Shown here piece by piece: positions 44,283 through 53,221 of a stretch of 64,000 bases of DNA. The stretch is from contig JAHBTU010000003.1 of the NCBI GenBank assembly GCA_019638455.1, positions 1 through 64,000 of the forward strand, read 5' to 3'. Each line of letters starts with the position of its first letter. Position 1 is the stretch's first letter. The position numbers and the translations under genes are program-made. This DNA is from Saprospiraceae bacterium. Lineage in GTDB: Bacteria > Bacteroidota > Bacteroidia > Chitinophagales > Saprospiraceae. Under the pieces are notes generated by a model, which saw nothing but the letters and a program-made list of their open reading frames with translations, did no database searches and was not told the DNA's origin.

Positions 44283-44570
44283 TTATTTCACGTCCTCGGT
44301 TTTTTTGCCAGCTGCTTTTATGAGGAAAAACAGCGAGGTGCCTACTATCAGGAAGCTGACCACCGAGTTGATGAAATTGCCAATCATGATACTCTCGCCA
44401 ATCTTGATGCCCGAAAAATCGGGATTGCCGCTTATCATGCCAATAATTGGCGTGACGACATCGGCTACCAATGATTTGACGACATCATTGAACGCGCCAC
44501 CGATGATGAACGCCACGGCGAGCGTGATGACGTCGCCGCGAAGAAGGAAATTCTTAAGCTCTTGTAACAT
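44283..44570 (-). CDS. mscL: Short large-conductance mechanosensitive channel MscL
   Basis: Membrane channel that opens under osmotic down-shock. The 95-residue protein has TM1 with the pore-lining signature (LLRGDVITLAVAFIIGGAFNDVV), a short periplasmic loop (GNPDFSGIKI) and TM2 (NFINSVVSFLIVGTSLFFLIKAA), ending KKTEDVK. It is shorter than the usual 120-150 residues: the loop is reduced and the cytoplasmic helix bundle is missing. The ATG at 44570 begins directly at MLQELKNF; earlier codons look non-coding. Confidence 0.92.
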   Translation of the reverse strand: MLQELKNFLLRGDVITLAVAFIIGGAFNDVVKSLVADVVTPIIGMISGNPDFSGIKIGESIMIGNFINSVVSFLIVGTSLFFLIKAAGKKTEDVK

Positions 44571-44853
44571 TGTTTTTTCGTTTTGAGTAGAAAAATAGTG
44601 AGAACCTTCGGCGGTAAAAATAGCCATTCGCCCCATATTCTATGTCGTTTCCACAAATTTTCATCGAAATGAGGGCTGTTCGCGGGGTAGGGGCGTGGGC
44701 ACGCGGAGAATTGGTTGTCGGTGGCAAATTGAGCTAGGTTTTGCTGGCAAAACTCTCGTTAGTTGTTTCCTTTGCGCTTTCTTCATTGTGCGGCGTTGTT
44801 GGTTTGGGAGTCATGTGGTGGTTTGCGTCGTCTTTTTCAAAAGTTAAACCGAA

Positions 44854-46053
44854 ATGTTTGTCAAAATCATCAGCGCATGGGAGCGTGTCGTTTCTGACAG
44901 GATGCCCGCCTTGATGCGCTCCGCTACCGAGCTGGCACCCGAAAAAACATCCGAGCCTGTTGCGGCTTCTTCTGTCTCCACTCCCCGCCCGAAACGCCTT
45001 TACGCTGACTACATTCGCACTTGTGCCGCGTTGGGCGTCGTCCTCATCCATGCTACTGGGACGTACCTGTTCAATTTCAACCCTGATGCTCCTCTTGACA
45101 CGCGCTGGTGGACGGGCAACGTCTGTAGCAGTCTGGTGCGCTGGGCCACGCCATTTTTTATCTTGTTGAGCGGGAGTTTTATGCTAAGCCCTTCGAGGCC
45201 GGAGACGATTAAGGAGTTTTTGCTGAAGCGGGTGCAACGGGTGCTGCAGCCTTTTGCGTTTTGGTCGCTGGTGTATCTGGCTTATCAATATCGCGGTTCG
45301 TTCGCTGGCTCCGGCTTTCCCGGGCCGGGGGAGGTGCTGCACAAGATATTTTTTCAGGATGTCTATTATCATTTGTGGTTTATCCCGATGATTATGGGGC
45401 TGTATCTGCTCACGCCCACTTTCCGCATTTTTGTGAAAAATGCCAGCAGAGCGGATATTGAGTATTTTTTGGTGGTGGCCTTCACATTCACGGCATTCCA
45501 GCATCTGCTGCCGGGCTTTTTTGTGTTCAAATATGTGGGTTGGTTGGGCTTCATAGGGTTCTATGTGCTGGGATATTATCTCAGCACATACACGTTGCGC
45601 CCATTGGTGAGGAAGTGGCTGTATGGCTTGGGTTTGCTCGCGCCGGTGTTCACGGCTATTGGCACATGGTGGGTATCGATGGACACGGGGGCGCACGACC
45701 AAAAGTTTTACATCTATTCCAGTCCCAATGTGGTGATTATGACGGCTGCGCTATTTGCTTGGTTCAAGGAGCATGATTGGGAGGCTTTTGCTGTGCGCCG
45801 CCCCAAAGTGGATGCGTTGGTGCGCCAGTTTGCGGCGCTCAGTTTCGGCATTTATTTCGTGCACGTTTTGATATTGGATGTCTTGAAAAACGGTTATCTC
45901 GCCGGAATACGCATCAGCGCGGATTTTTTCTTTGGCTACGCTGTGCATCCGGTCTTGGGGGCTTTGCTCCAATGGGTGTCGGCGGTGCTTTTGTCGGTGG
46001 GCGTCATTTACCTTTTGAGCAAAATAAGGGGTGCCAAGAAGTGGCTGATGTGA
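44854..46053 (+). CDS. Acyltransferase family 3 membrane protein
   Basis: A 399-residue integral membrane O-acyltransferase of family 3 (OatA/WecH/NodX type), which acetylates sugars of cell-surface glycans. After a hydrophilic N-terminus (about 45 residues) come about ten hydrophobic segments. The family motif is YADYIRTCAALGVVLIHATG, with the conserved R and H; WATPFFILLSGSFML and LWFIPMIMGLYLLTP follow. The acceptor is not predictable. ATG at 44854; internal ATGs at 44902 and 44914 are alternatives. Confidence 0.85.
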   Translation: MFVKIISAWERVVSDRMPALMRSATELAPEKTSEPVAASSVSTPRPKRLYADYIRTCAALGVVLIHATGTYLFNFNPDAPLDTRWWTGNVCSSLVRWATPFFILLSGSFMLSPSRPETIKEFLLKRVQRVLQPFAFWSLVYLAYQYRGSFAGSGFPGPGEVLHKIFFQDVYYHLWFIPMIMGLYLLTPTFRIFVKNASRADIEYFLVVAFTFTAFQHLLPGFFVFKYVGWLGFIGFYVLGYYLSTYTLRPLVRKWLYGLGLLAPVFTAIGTWWVSMDTGAHDQKFYIYSSPNVVIMTAALFAWFKEHDWEAFAVRRPKVDALVRQFAALSFGIYFVHVLILDVLKNGYLAGIRISADFFFGYAVHPVLGALLQWVSAVLLSVGVIYLLSKIRGAKKWLM

Positions 46054-46074
46054 GGCCTCTTGCCCAAAAACGAC

Positions 46075-46159
46075 GAGGGGTCATTGCGGGTTGTTTCGCG
46101 CGGATTGTAGGACAAAACTTGTCGCATTCAATCGGGAAAGCAACCCTCAATGACCCCTC
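46075..46159. terminator. Long hairpin between convergent genes
   Basis: GAGGGGTCATTGCGGGTTG (46075-46093) is complementary to 46141-46159 except at one position, with a 47-base loop. It lies between the convergent acyltransferase and protease genes and may terminate both transcripts. Confidence 0.55.
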
Positions 46160-46197
46160 CAATTCGGATAGTGCCGGACACGGCCCTGCCGGATGGC

Positions 46198-49100
46198 TTA
46201 TTCTTTCACGAATTTACCACTCCAGAAATAATTGTCGTCGGCCCGAACCTGCACGATGTAAACACCAGCGGGCAACGTGGCGATGTCCATGCGAACCACG
46301 CTATCGGAATAATTGGCGCTGTTGAAGCGACGGGTATTTCGTCCCAACATATCGCTGACGCTGATTTCCATGTTTTTCGGCATCTGTTCCGAGAACCGGA
46401 GCGTCACCTCGTCGGCGGCGGGGTTGGGGAACAGTTCCACCCTCCCGCTCATGCCCGATGGGGCGGCGGTGGAAGAGGTTTGCAGCACCACGATGTCTTT
46501 TTCCGCAATGTTGGAACAGCCGTTTGAGGCATTGACAATCAACCTTGTCCTGAAAGTGCCCGTCTGGGTGTAGGTGGTGGCGGGGTTGGCTGTGGTGCTG
46601 GTTTGTCCGTTGCCAAAATCCCACGACCATGCGGTGGCTCCCATGGTTTGGTCAGTGAAGGAGACGCTGCCACCCGACGATAGATAAACCGTGTCGGCAG
46701 ATGAGGTGAAACTGACGGTGGGGGCATTTTGAGCGCCGACTTGCAGCGGCACGGCGATGCGTCCGCACACGGAGGGTACTTCTACCTCCCAATCAAAGAA
46801 ATAGAGATAAACAAGGGAGGAGAAAATGCCGGAGGCCAATCTGCCCCGGAAGATGTTGAGCGCACCAGGTATTTGGTAAGGGTATGACACTTGGTTGGTG
46901 GTCTGCCTCAAACCCTTGTTGGTGCTGGGGAAGGTCAGTTCGTACTCCGTTCCGGCTGGTATGCTGAAATTGAGCGTCACGCGCTGCTCGCCCACCTGCG
47001 AGATGGTCACCAAGCGAGATGTGACGATATTGCCTGCGTTGTCCACCACCCTGAATTGGCGTCCGCCGGTTTCTTCTGCGAAGATTTTGACAGACTTGAT
47101 GATGATGGGTTGGTCGGCGTTGAATATCAAGGCGCCGCCGCTGGTGGTGCTGTTGCCGCTGGCGGGTATGGTAGGCTTGCCTGTGTTGTGCGATGCTGCC
47201 AAGCTGACGAAGTAAGTGCTGCTTTGCGTCAGTGAGGGAGTGAGGTAGGTATTGCCCTCGCCCACGGGCAATATGCCAGTTGAGTTGACGAACCATTGCA
47301 CTTTTTCGGCAGGCTCGAGCGGGTCGCCGTTGTACTCCAGCAGCACCCTGCTGCCATTGCAAACAGCCCCTGCTTGCTGAGTCACTACCGTGGCGGATGG
47401 ATAGCCATCGTTGGCCATCGTGAAGCGCCGACGGAAACGGTTGTTGAGTGGCCGAGGGTCGGGCAAGCCGTTGGGGTTGAGCAGTTCGGTGATGAAATTG
47501 TAGGTGCCCGGCACCACGCCATCCACACCGGGCAAAGTGACGGTGGTGAACGTGTTGGGGAGCAGATTGCCCGTCCAATCGTGCGTGATTTGAGTGCCGT
47601 TCTCTATGCCATACTTGATTTGCAAGCTGGTGATGGTTTGCTGGCTGGCGTTTTCAAACGTAATCGTCGGCACGACGGGGCCGAGGCAGGCGCCCAACAC
47701 GCGCACGTCAATGATGACCACGTCGCGTTCGGACGACACGGGCGGCACGGGCACATGGCCTTCGTTCAGCAAGTAGTTGTAGGTTGCTTCCAAATCAATC
47801 ATGCCTCGGCCGTAGGTGTTGTCTTCGCCCGCCACGCCAAGGTCTTTTGCCGTGTTGTAAAGCGCCATTTTAAGTTGAATGCCCGAAAGGGTAGGGAATG
47901 CCTCGCGCAAGAGTACCATTGCGCCTGCTGCGTGAGGGGCTGCCATGGAGGTGCCGTTGAACGATTGATAGCCGCCACCGGGCACTGCCGAGCGCACGTT
48001 GACGCCGGGAGCGCACACCTCTGGCTTGATGTTGAGCGGCCCTGTGCCGCCACATGGGGTGGGGCCACGGCTCGAAAAATCGGCGATCGGGAAATTGGGG
48101 TTCGCTCCGTTCACCGCGCCCACGGCGAAAGTGTTGACCAAATCCATGTTCATGGCAGCGCCGGAAGCCACCGTGGAGGCGCCGGGGCCGTTGTTGCCCT
48201 GCGCCCATACCACTCCGATGCCCGCTGCCTCCAGCGCGTTGAGGATATTGACCGAAGCCGTTATGCCGCAACCAAAGTTGCCGGAACGCCACGAACAGTT
48301 GACCACATCGGGCTGGTCGGCGGTGGTGGTCGCGTTGCCGTCGGGGTTGAGCGCCCACTGCATGGTGGCTATGTTGCTGATGATTGTCTGAGAGAATGCT
48401 TTTTGGCAGCCCAGTTCCTCGCCAATCGGGAACTGCATGGGGCCGCCCATCCAATGCGAGTTGAACGCGACACCGATGGTGTCGTTGGTGCGGCGGTCGA
48501 GACCACAAACGGTGCCGGTGACGTGGGTGCCGTGGTCGGCGCAGTCTTCGGGTTGTCCGCTGCCAGCCCAAGCTTGGTTGACTGGCACGACGTGGCCCCA
48601 AAAATTGTCAATCAAAGAAGGGTGTTCGCCATCGTTGCCCGTGTCAATCACCAATCCTTTGCGGCCATAGCCCGTGTAGCCAAGTCCCCACAGGAACGGG
48701 GCCTTGATGGCTCGCAGGCCCGGCTCGGAGCCGTTGGGCACGGGAGCCGCTGCCGCTTGGCTTTCCACGGCGTCCATCTCCACCGGGGAATTCCAGATAA
48801 GCATACCGACTTCGGGCCACTTGGCCATTTGTTCAATGGCGGATTTGTTGGCTTTCACGAAAACGGCGTTGACAATCCACATCGGATGCACTACGCTTTT
48901 GTCAATGCCGTCGAGTTGGCGAAGGCGCTCAATGAAAGCGGGTTGAGTGGCCTCGGCTTTGGCTTGAAGGCTGGTGATTACTTCAAAGGAACGCACCTCA
49001 AGGGGTGTGTTGCTTGCCTCGTATCTCGCCAACATTGCCCGAGTGTCCACTTGGTCGGCCAAATCAATGATAACCTCCTGATATTCATTCGGTGCGGCTA

Positions 49101-49206
49101 TCATGCGTTGTTGAAGAAAGGGGTCAATTTTTTCCGCCGCTGTTTGGGCGAAATGTGTAGCGGGCAGCATCAAGCCGCATACCAACAGCAATAGCAATTT
49201 ATTCAT
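46198..49206 (-). CDS. Secreted subtilisin-like (S8) protease with PKD and type IX sorting domain
   Basis: A 1002-residue exported protease. Signal peptide MNKLLLLLVCGLMLPATHFAQ, prodomain, then the catalytic triad: Asp in VIDTGNDGEH (about residue 187), His in DHGTHVTGTV (about 225) and Ser in NGTSMAAPHAAG (about 417). Later parts include beta-sandwich domains, a PKD domain (WSWDFGNGQTSTTANPATTY, about 845-900) and a C-terminal T9SS type A sorting domain (VELFPNPAADEVTLRF ... GVYIVQVRADD). The ATG at 49206 is used; the open frame reaches 49368 but upstream lacks coding features. Type IX export places it on or outside the cell. Confidence 0.92.
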   Translation of the reverse strand: MNKLLLLLVCGLMLPATHFAQTAAEKIDPFLQQRMIAAPNEYQEVIIDLADQVDTRAMLARYEASNTPLEVRSFEVITSLQAKAEATQPAFIERLRQLDGIDKSVVHPMWIVNAVFVKANKSAIEQMAKWPEVGMLIWNSPVEMDAVESQAAAAPVPNGSEPGLRAIKAPFLWGLGYTGYGRKGLVIDTGNDGEHPSLIDNFWGHVVPVNQAWAGSGQPEDCADHGTHVTGTVCGLDRRTNDTIGVAFNSHWMGGPMQFPIGEELGCQKAFSQTIISNIATMQWALNPDGNATTTADQPDVVNCSWRSGNFGCGITASVNILNALEAAGIGVVWAQGNNGPGASTVASGAAMNMDLVNTFAVGAVNGANPNFPIADFSSRGPTPCGGTGPLNIKPEVCAPGVNVRSAVPGGGYQSFNGTSMAAPHAAGAMVLLREAFPTLSGIQLKMALYNTAKDLGVAGEDNTYGRGMIDLEATYNYLLNEGHVPVPPVSSERDVVIIDVRVLGACLGPVVPTITFENASQQTITSLQIKYGIENGTQITHDWTGNLLPNTFTTVTLPGVDGVVPGTYNFITELLNPNGLPDPRPLNNRFRRRFTMANDGYPSATVVTQQAGAVCNGSRVLLEYNGDPLEPAEKVQWFVNSTGILPVGEGNTYLTPSLTQSSTYFVSLAASHNTGKPTIPASGNSTTSGGALIFNADQPIIIKSVKIFAEETGGRQFRVVDNAGNIVTSRLVTISQVGEQRVTLNFSIPAGTEYELTFPSTNKGLRQTTNQVSYPYQIPGALNIFRGRLASGIFSSLVYLYFFDWEVEVPSVCGRIAVPLQVGAQNAPTVSFTSSADTVYLSSGGSVSFTDQTMGATAWSWDFGNGQTSTTANPATTYTQTGTFRTRLIVNASNGCSNIAEKDIVVLQTSSTAAPSGMSGRVELFPNPAADEVTLRFSEQMPKNMEISVSDMLGRNTRRFNSANYSDSVVRMDIATLPAGVYIVQVRADDNYFWSGKFVKE

Positions 49207-49535
49207 AATAACTTTTTTTGAAAAACACACAGCAGCGCGCGGTGCGCAAATTGGCTGCGAAATTCCCGCTAATGTTCGGAATCGCAAAATGAGTGTGTTT
49301 GAAATCCCATAATCTGACAAATTTATGCGGAATTTCTGCTTGACATGTGCCCATAAATACCTTAGCAAATAGGCGAAAAGGCACTGATATGTGGAGGCCT
49401 AAGGGGGCAGCGAGCCGTTCTGGGGAAGTTCAACGCGCTCATTATCAACCCTATGTCATTTTAGTTAAAAAAATGGTATGGCTTTTGCCTAAATCAGGTT
49501 AGCCGCGACAAAACCGACCAGCGGCCAGACCGATT

Positions 49536-49676
49536 ATGAAATCCAAGAACAAATCTCCGTTTGCCACCATCTGCATCCTGTTGTTTCATTTGGGCCTGCT
49601 TTATTTGGCCTACGAGAAAATCACGGAGACGCAGCAACCCAAGGCGCCCACCACGATTCAAAACAACATTCCTTGA
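49536..49676 (+). CDS. Small single-span membrane protein
   Basis: ATG 49536 opens a 46-residue frame MKSKNKSPFATICILLFHLG, continuing with a hydrophobic helix to LLYLAYEKI and a polar tail ending QNNIP. Basic N-terminus, one helix and polar tail fit a small inner-membrane protein. There is no family match and no clear promoter. It lies in a 630-bp gap between the protease and the DUF58 gene, and could be spurious. The rest of the gap shows only AT-rich spacer. Confidence 0.4.
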   Translation: MKSKNKSPFATICILLFHLGLLYLAYEKITETQQPKAPTTIQNNIP

Positions 49677-49775
49677 GCAAGCAGCTGTCTCAAGATATTT
49701 TGGAAGGGAAGGTATCGCGCAAAACCGCGCGGTGCCTTTTTTCGTTTCGGTAAAATGCCGAAGACATAAGCGGCG

Positions 49776-49802
49776 TTTGTCCCAACACAATTTCTACTTT
49801 TG
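49776..49802 (+). promoter_or_regulatory. Promoter of the DUF58-PPK2 region
   Basis: TTTG at 49776-49779 and TACTTTTG at 49795-49802 with 15 bases between, 33 bases before the ATG at 49836. Confidence 0.6.
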
Positions 49803-49835
49803 TCTGGCCAAAAAACGTTTTTCCAAGAATAATTT

Positions 49836-50774
49836 ATGACACAAGTTCTTGAATCACAAGATATCCGTGCGCTTGGCAGCAATCTCGAGCTGCTTGCCCA
49901 ACAGGTGGTGGAGGGTTTCATCGTGGGGTTGCACCGCAGCCCGTTTCACGGTTTTTCGGTTGAGTTCGCGGAGCATCGCCTTTACAACACGGGGGAGAGC
50001 ACCCGCAACATTGACTGGAAGGTGTATGCCCGCACGGACAAGATGTTTACCAAAAAATTTGAGGAGGAGACCAATTTGCGCTGTCAGATTGTGGTGGATG
50101 CCTCCTCCACGATGTACTACCCCTGGGACGAGAAAAACCTAGAGAAATACAAGTATCAAAACAAGTTTTGCTTTGCTGCACAATCCGCCGCCGTGCTGAT
50201 GAACGCCCTGCGCAAGCAGCGCGATGCATTTGGCCTCACGCTTTTCGACGACGAAATCCGGCTCAACACACCAGTGAAATCCAGCACGGTGCACTACCGG
50301 CTGCTGCTTTCCCAATTGGCTCAACGCATCGAAGCGCCTCAACTCAACCGCCCCACCAATCTCGCCGCCAGCCTCCACCAAGTGGCCGATGCGATACATC
50401 GGCGCTCATTGGTGGTCATCTTCACCGACGTGATGGAGCAGCCCAGCCAAGCAGAAGAACTTTTCGCGGCGCTTCAGCACCTGCGCCATGCCAAACACGA
50501 GGTCATCCTGTTTCACGTCACCGACAAGAGCAAGGAGCTGGATTTTGAGTTTGAAAACCGCCCCTACGTTTTTATTGACATGGAAAGCGGCGAACAAGTG
50601 AAATTGCAGCCCAATCAGGTGAAAGAGTATTACACCAAACAAGTGGCGGCCTTCACCGAGCAACTCAAACTGCGCTGTCTGCAATTCAAAATTGATTTTG
50701 TGGAAGCCGATATCAACAAAGGATTTTACCAAATTTTGCAAACTTGGATAGTCAAACGAGCAAAAATGGGCTAA
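49836..50774 (+). CDS. DUF58 domain protein
   Basis: A 312-residue soluble protein of the DUF58 family, related to von Willebrand A domains and often encoded with MoxR ATPases and Bat proteins. The DUF58 core is seen: FHGFSVEFAEHRLYNTGESTRNIDWKVYARTDKMFTKKF (split), then IVVDASSTMYY with the D.S.S metal-site-like pattern and SLVVIFTDVMEQP. No MoxR or BatA/B genes are adjacent. It is followed by ppk2 after 29 bases, perhaps in one transcript. Confidence 0.85.
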   Translation: MTQVLESQDIRALGSNLELLAQQVVEGFIVGLHRSPFHGFSVEFAEHRLYNTGESTRNIDWKVYARTDKMFTKKFEEETNLRCQIVVDASSTMYYPWDEKNLEKYKYQNKFCFAAQSAAVLMNALRKQRDAFGLTLFDDEIRLNTPVKSSTVHYRLLLSQLAQRIEAPQLNRPTNLAASLHQVADAIHRRSLVVIFTDVMEQPSQAEELFAALQHLRHAKHEVILFHVTDKSKELDFEFENRPYVFIDMESGEQVKLQPNQVKEYYTKQVAAFTEQLKLRCLQFKIDFVEADINKGFYQILQTWIVKRAKMG

Positions 50775-50803
50775 CAAGTAGCCTGTATACCCACCTTTTT
50801 ACT

Positions 50804-51562
50804 ATGTCTAAACCTAACCTTGTCCGAATCTCCGAAATCTCCGCTTTGCCGCCCAAAGGCATCGAGAAAGACGATTTGCAAAAAGAAACGAAGAAACTCA
50901 TCAAGCGTCTGGGCGAGCTGCATCACCTGCTCTATGCAGAGGCGAAGCACTCGGTGCTGGTCGTTCTTCAAGGAATGGACGCGAGCGGCAAGGATGGCGC
51001 GGTGCGCCGGGTGTTTTCAGAGTGCACGATTGCTGGGCTTGATTTGGTGTCGTTCAAAAAGCCCACGGAGCAAGAATTTGCGCACGACTTCCTCTGGCGC
51101 GTGCATCGCTGGGCACCCGAAAAAGGCACGCTCACCATTTTCAACCGCAGCCACTACGAGGATATCCTGATTCAGAGAGTGCACAAATGGATTGACATGG
51201 AGCGCGTGGAAAAGCGCATGGCGGCTATCAACGCTTTCGAGGAACTGCTGCAATTCGACAACAACACCGTCATTTTCAAATTCTTCATGCATATCTCGAA
51301 GGAGGAGCAGGAAGCGCAGCTCCGCGAGCGTCTGGAAGACCCTTCCAAGTTTTGGAAGCACAACGACGGCGATTGGGAGGAACGAAAGCATTGGGACGAA
51401 TATATGCGTGCCTATGAATACGCCATCAACAACAGTGTGGTGCCGTGGCATATCTGCCCGGTGGACAAACGTTGGTATCGAGATTACGTCATCGCAAAAA
51501 CACTGGTGGAGGGGCTGGAAAAACTCGATATGCAATTGCCGCCCATGCCGAAAAAGAAATAG
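50804..51562 (+). CDS. ppk2: Polyphosphate kinase 2 family protein
   Basis: Transfers phosphate between polyphosphate and nucleotides. The 252-residue protein has the PPK2 Walker A LQGMDASGKDGAV (about residues 55-67), the Walker B-like FNRSHYEDIL (about 112-121), the lid module (WKHNDGDWEERKHWDEYM) and the C-terminal PWHICPVDKRWYRD. One PPK2 domain, short form. Whether it favours AMP, ADP or GDP cannot be told. The ATG at 50804 is chosen over a TTG in the previous gene's end. Confidence 0.92.
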   Translation: MSKPNLVRISEISALPPKGIEKDDLQKETKKLIKRLGELHHLLYAEAKHSVLVVLQGMDASGKDGAVRRVFSECTIAGLDLVSFKKPTEQEFAHDFLWRVHRWAPEKGTLTIFNRSHYEDILIQRVHKWIDMERVEKRMAAINAFEELLQFDNNTVIFKFFMHISKEEQEAQLRERLEDPSKFWKHNDGDWEERKHWDEYMRAYEYAINNSVVPWHICPVDKRWYRDYVIAKTLVEGLEKLDMQLPPMPKKK

Positions 51563-51564
51563 GC

Positions 51565-53220
51565 TCACTGTGGGGCTTCGTGCCACTTGTCGCCCACCGG
51601 GTAAATGATGGCGCGATTGGTTCGAGGCTCGCGCAAAGTGGTCTCCACATGCCACTCCTTCATGCGAAAAAGATAGCTGCTGGTCTCGTAGTCGCTGGCT
51701 CCGATGCCGTTGCGCCACCACCAATTGCCAAATTGGAGGAACGATGTCTTGTACGTCAGCCCCGTCGTGTCGGATTCGAGCTTTTCCACTTTCACGCCGT
51801 CGTGGGGCGTTTCCATGTTGAACTGCGCCACCTCCCACATTTTGCCCTTAAAAGGCTCGCGCCGACGCAAGCCGAGCGCCTCGTTGAAACCATTGTCTTG
51901 CCCGATAATGCGCATGAGCCAAATGCCTTTCATGTTGTCGGGCGAGGCAAGTATGATGACTTCGTCGCGGTCGTACCATCGAAAATCCTGCACAAGGCCA
52001 GCATAGACACGCTCCGAATTGCCCCAAATGCGATTCATCTTCCACAACAAATAAGTGGAAAGCAGCAACAATAGCGTCACGGAAAGGCTGAACAACCAAC
52101 GCGGGAGCATGGACAGCAGCAGCGCGGCCGAGAGCCAAAAAAAGGCAGCGGCGAAATAGCCGTAGCGGTCGTTTTCAGACCACTGCAAATACAAAAAAAA
52201 CAAATTGGCTACTGGCAAGAGGCCAACGAAAAAAGCGCCAAAGCCAAAACCCGCCCATTGCCATCGAGGGTCGGCTTGGCGGGCAAAAGCACGCCACAGC
52301 CACCAAGCGGTCAGCAAAACCAAAATGGCTGCCGCGCCCCAAACCACCGAGGGCTGGTCGAACCAGTCGAATACTCGCACTTTTACCGGATGCTCGAGGT
52401 AGCGTGCAAAACCCGCGTATTTGACGAGGTATTTCAACATGGTGGAAAACACCAAGCGCGGGTCGAGATTCAGGTGCGTGGAGGCTCCGTAGTGCCCCAC
52501 CCAATTGCCGAACAACCACTTGTTTAGGGCAAAATAGCCACCCAACAACGCGGCGGCGGGCAGCAGCAACCCGACTGCGCGGCGACCCAACAAAGCCCAT
52601 TCGCGGTGGCTCAGCGTGTAGGTTGCCAATAGCCAACCCAACAGGACAGGCGCGACGAGCGCCCATTCCAACGAAAAAAGCGCCAATGCGAAAAAACCAT
52701 GCACGCGCCACAGCGCCTTGCCCATGCCTGTCTCAAGATAGTCCAATGCCGCGTGTAAAGCGCCCAACGTGAAAGCAAGGGTCAGCAAATAATGAAGACA
52801 AACCCGCCATACCACAGGCTCAGCTGCGTAGGGCGATAGCAAGAAAAGGAAGCCTGCTGCCAAGGCAGGGTTGAGAGAAGCCTCGTCGAGCAGCAGACGA
52901 CGCACCAACCGATAGAGCAACCAGCCGTTCACGCCGTGAACGGTGGCAAACAACAGGTACCAAGGCAGGCCTTCCGTGCCGAACACACGAAACATGAGGT
53001 AATTGCAAAACTGCAACACTGGCTGCAAGGCTTGATAGCCAAAGCTGGACGGCACATCGGCCCAACCGCCCGCCTCATAGCGCATTTGCCAGCCAAACCA
53101 GTCCACCACAAACCCCGCGTGGCGAGCAGGCCAGAAAATGCTCAAAGCAACCGCCACAAAGGCTAACAGCCATAGTTGGTCGCCACAGCCGGCAGTATGG
53201 GAAGTGTTGCGATTGGGCAT
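51565..53220 (-). CDS. Multi-pass membrane protein of the glycosyltransferase C (O-mannosyltransferase-like) kind
   Basis: A 551-residue protein with about ten to eleven hydrophobic segments to residue about 400 and a soluble C-terminus. The overall pattern (an acidic loop DWFGWQMRYEAGGWADVPSSFGYQALQPVL after the first segment, then many helices) resembles lipid-linked-sugar glycosyltransferases, but no diagnostic motif is conclusive. It starts one base after the stop of the M43-like lipoprotein gene, so the two form a tight operon. Role in surface glycosylation is an inference. Confidence 0.6.
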   Translation of the reverse strand: MPNRNTSHTAGCGDQLWLLAFVAVALSIFWPARHAGFVVDWFGWQMRYEAGGWADVPSSFGYQALQPVLQFCNYLMFRVFGTEGLPWYLLFATVHGVNGWLLYRLVRRLLLDEASLNPALAAGFLFLLSPYAAEPVVWRVCLHYLLTLAFTLGALHAALDYLETGMGKALWRVHGFFALALFSLEWALVAPVLLGWLLATYTLSHREWALLGRRAVGLLLPAAALLGGYFALNKWLFGNWVGHYGASTHLNLDPRLVFSTMLKYLVKYAGFARYLEHPVKVRVFDWFDQPSVVWGAAAILVLLTAWWLWRAFARQADPRWQWAGFGFGAFFVGLLPVANLFFLYLQWSENDRYGYFAAAFFWLSAALLLSMLPRWLFSLSVTLLLLLSTYLLWKMNRIWGNSERVYAGLVQDFRWYDRDEVIILASPDNMKGIWLMRIIGQDNGFNEALGLRRREPFKGKMWEVAQFNMETPHDGVKVEKLESDTTGLTYKTSFLQFGNWWWRNGIGASDYETSSYLFRMKEWHVETTLREPRTNRAIIYPVGDKWHEAPQ

Positions 53221-53221
53221 A

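Noticed and set aside
47296..49194. A 632-codon frame antisense to the S8 protease
   Set aside because: Shadow of a long GC-biased gene. The - strand has the full catalytic triad and sorting domain.
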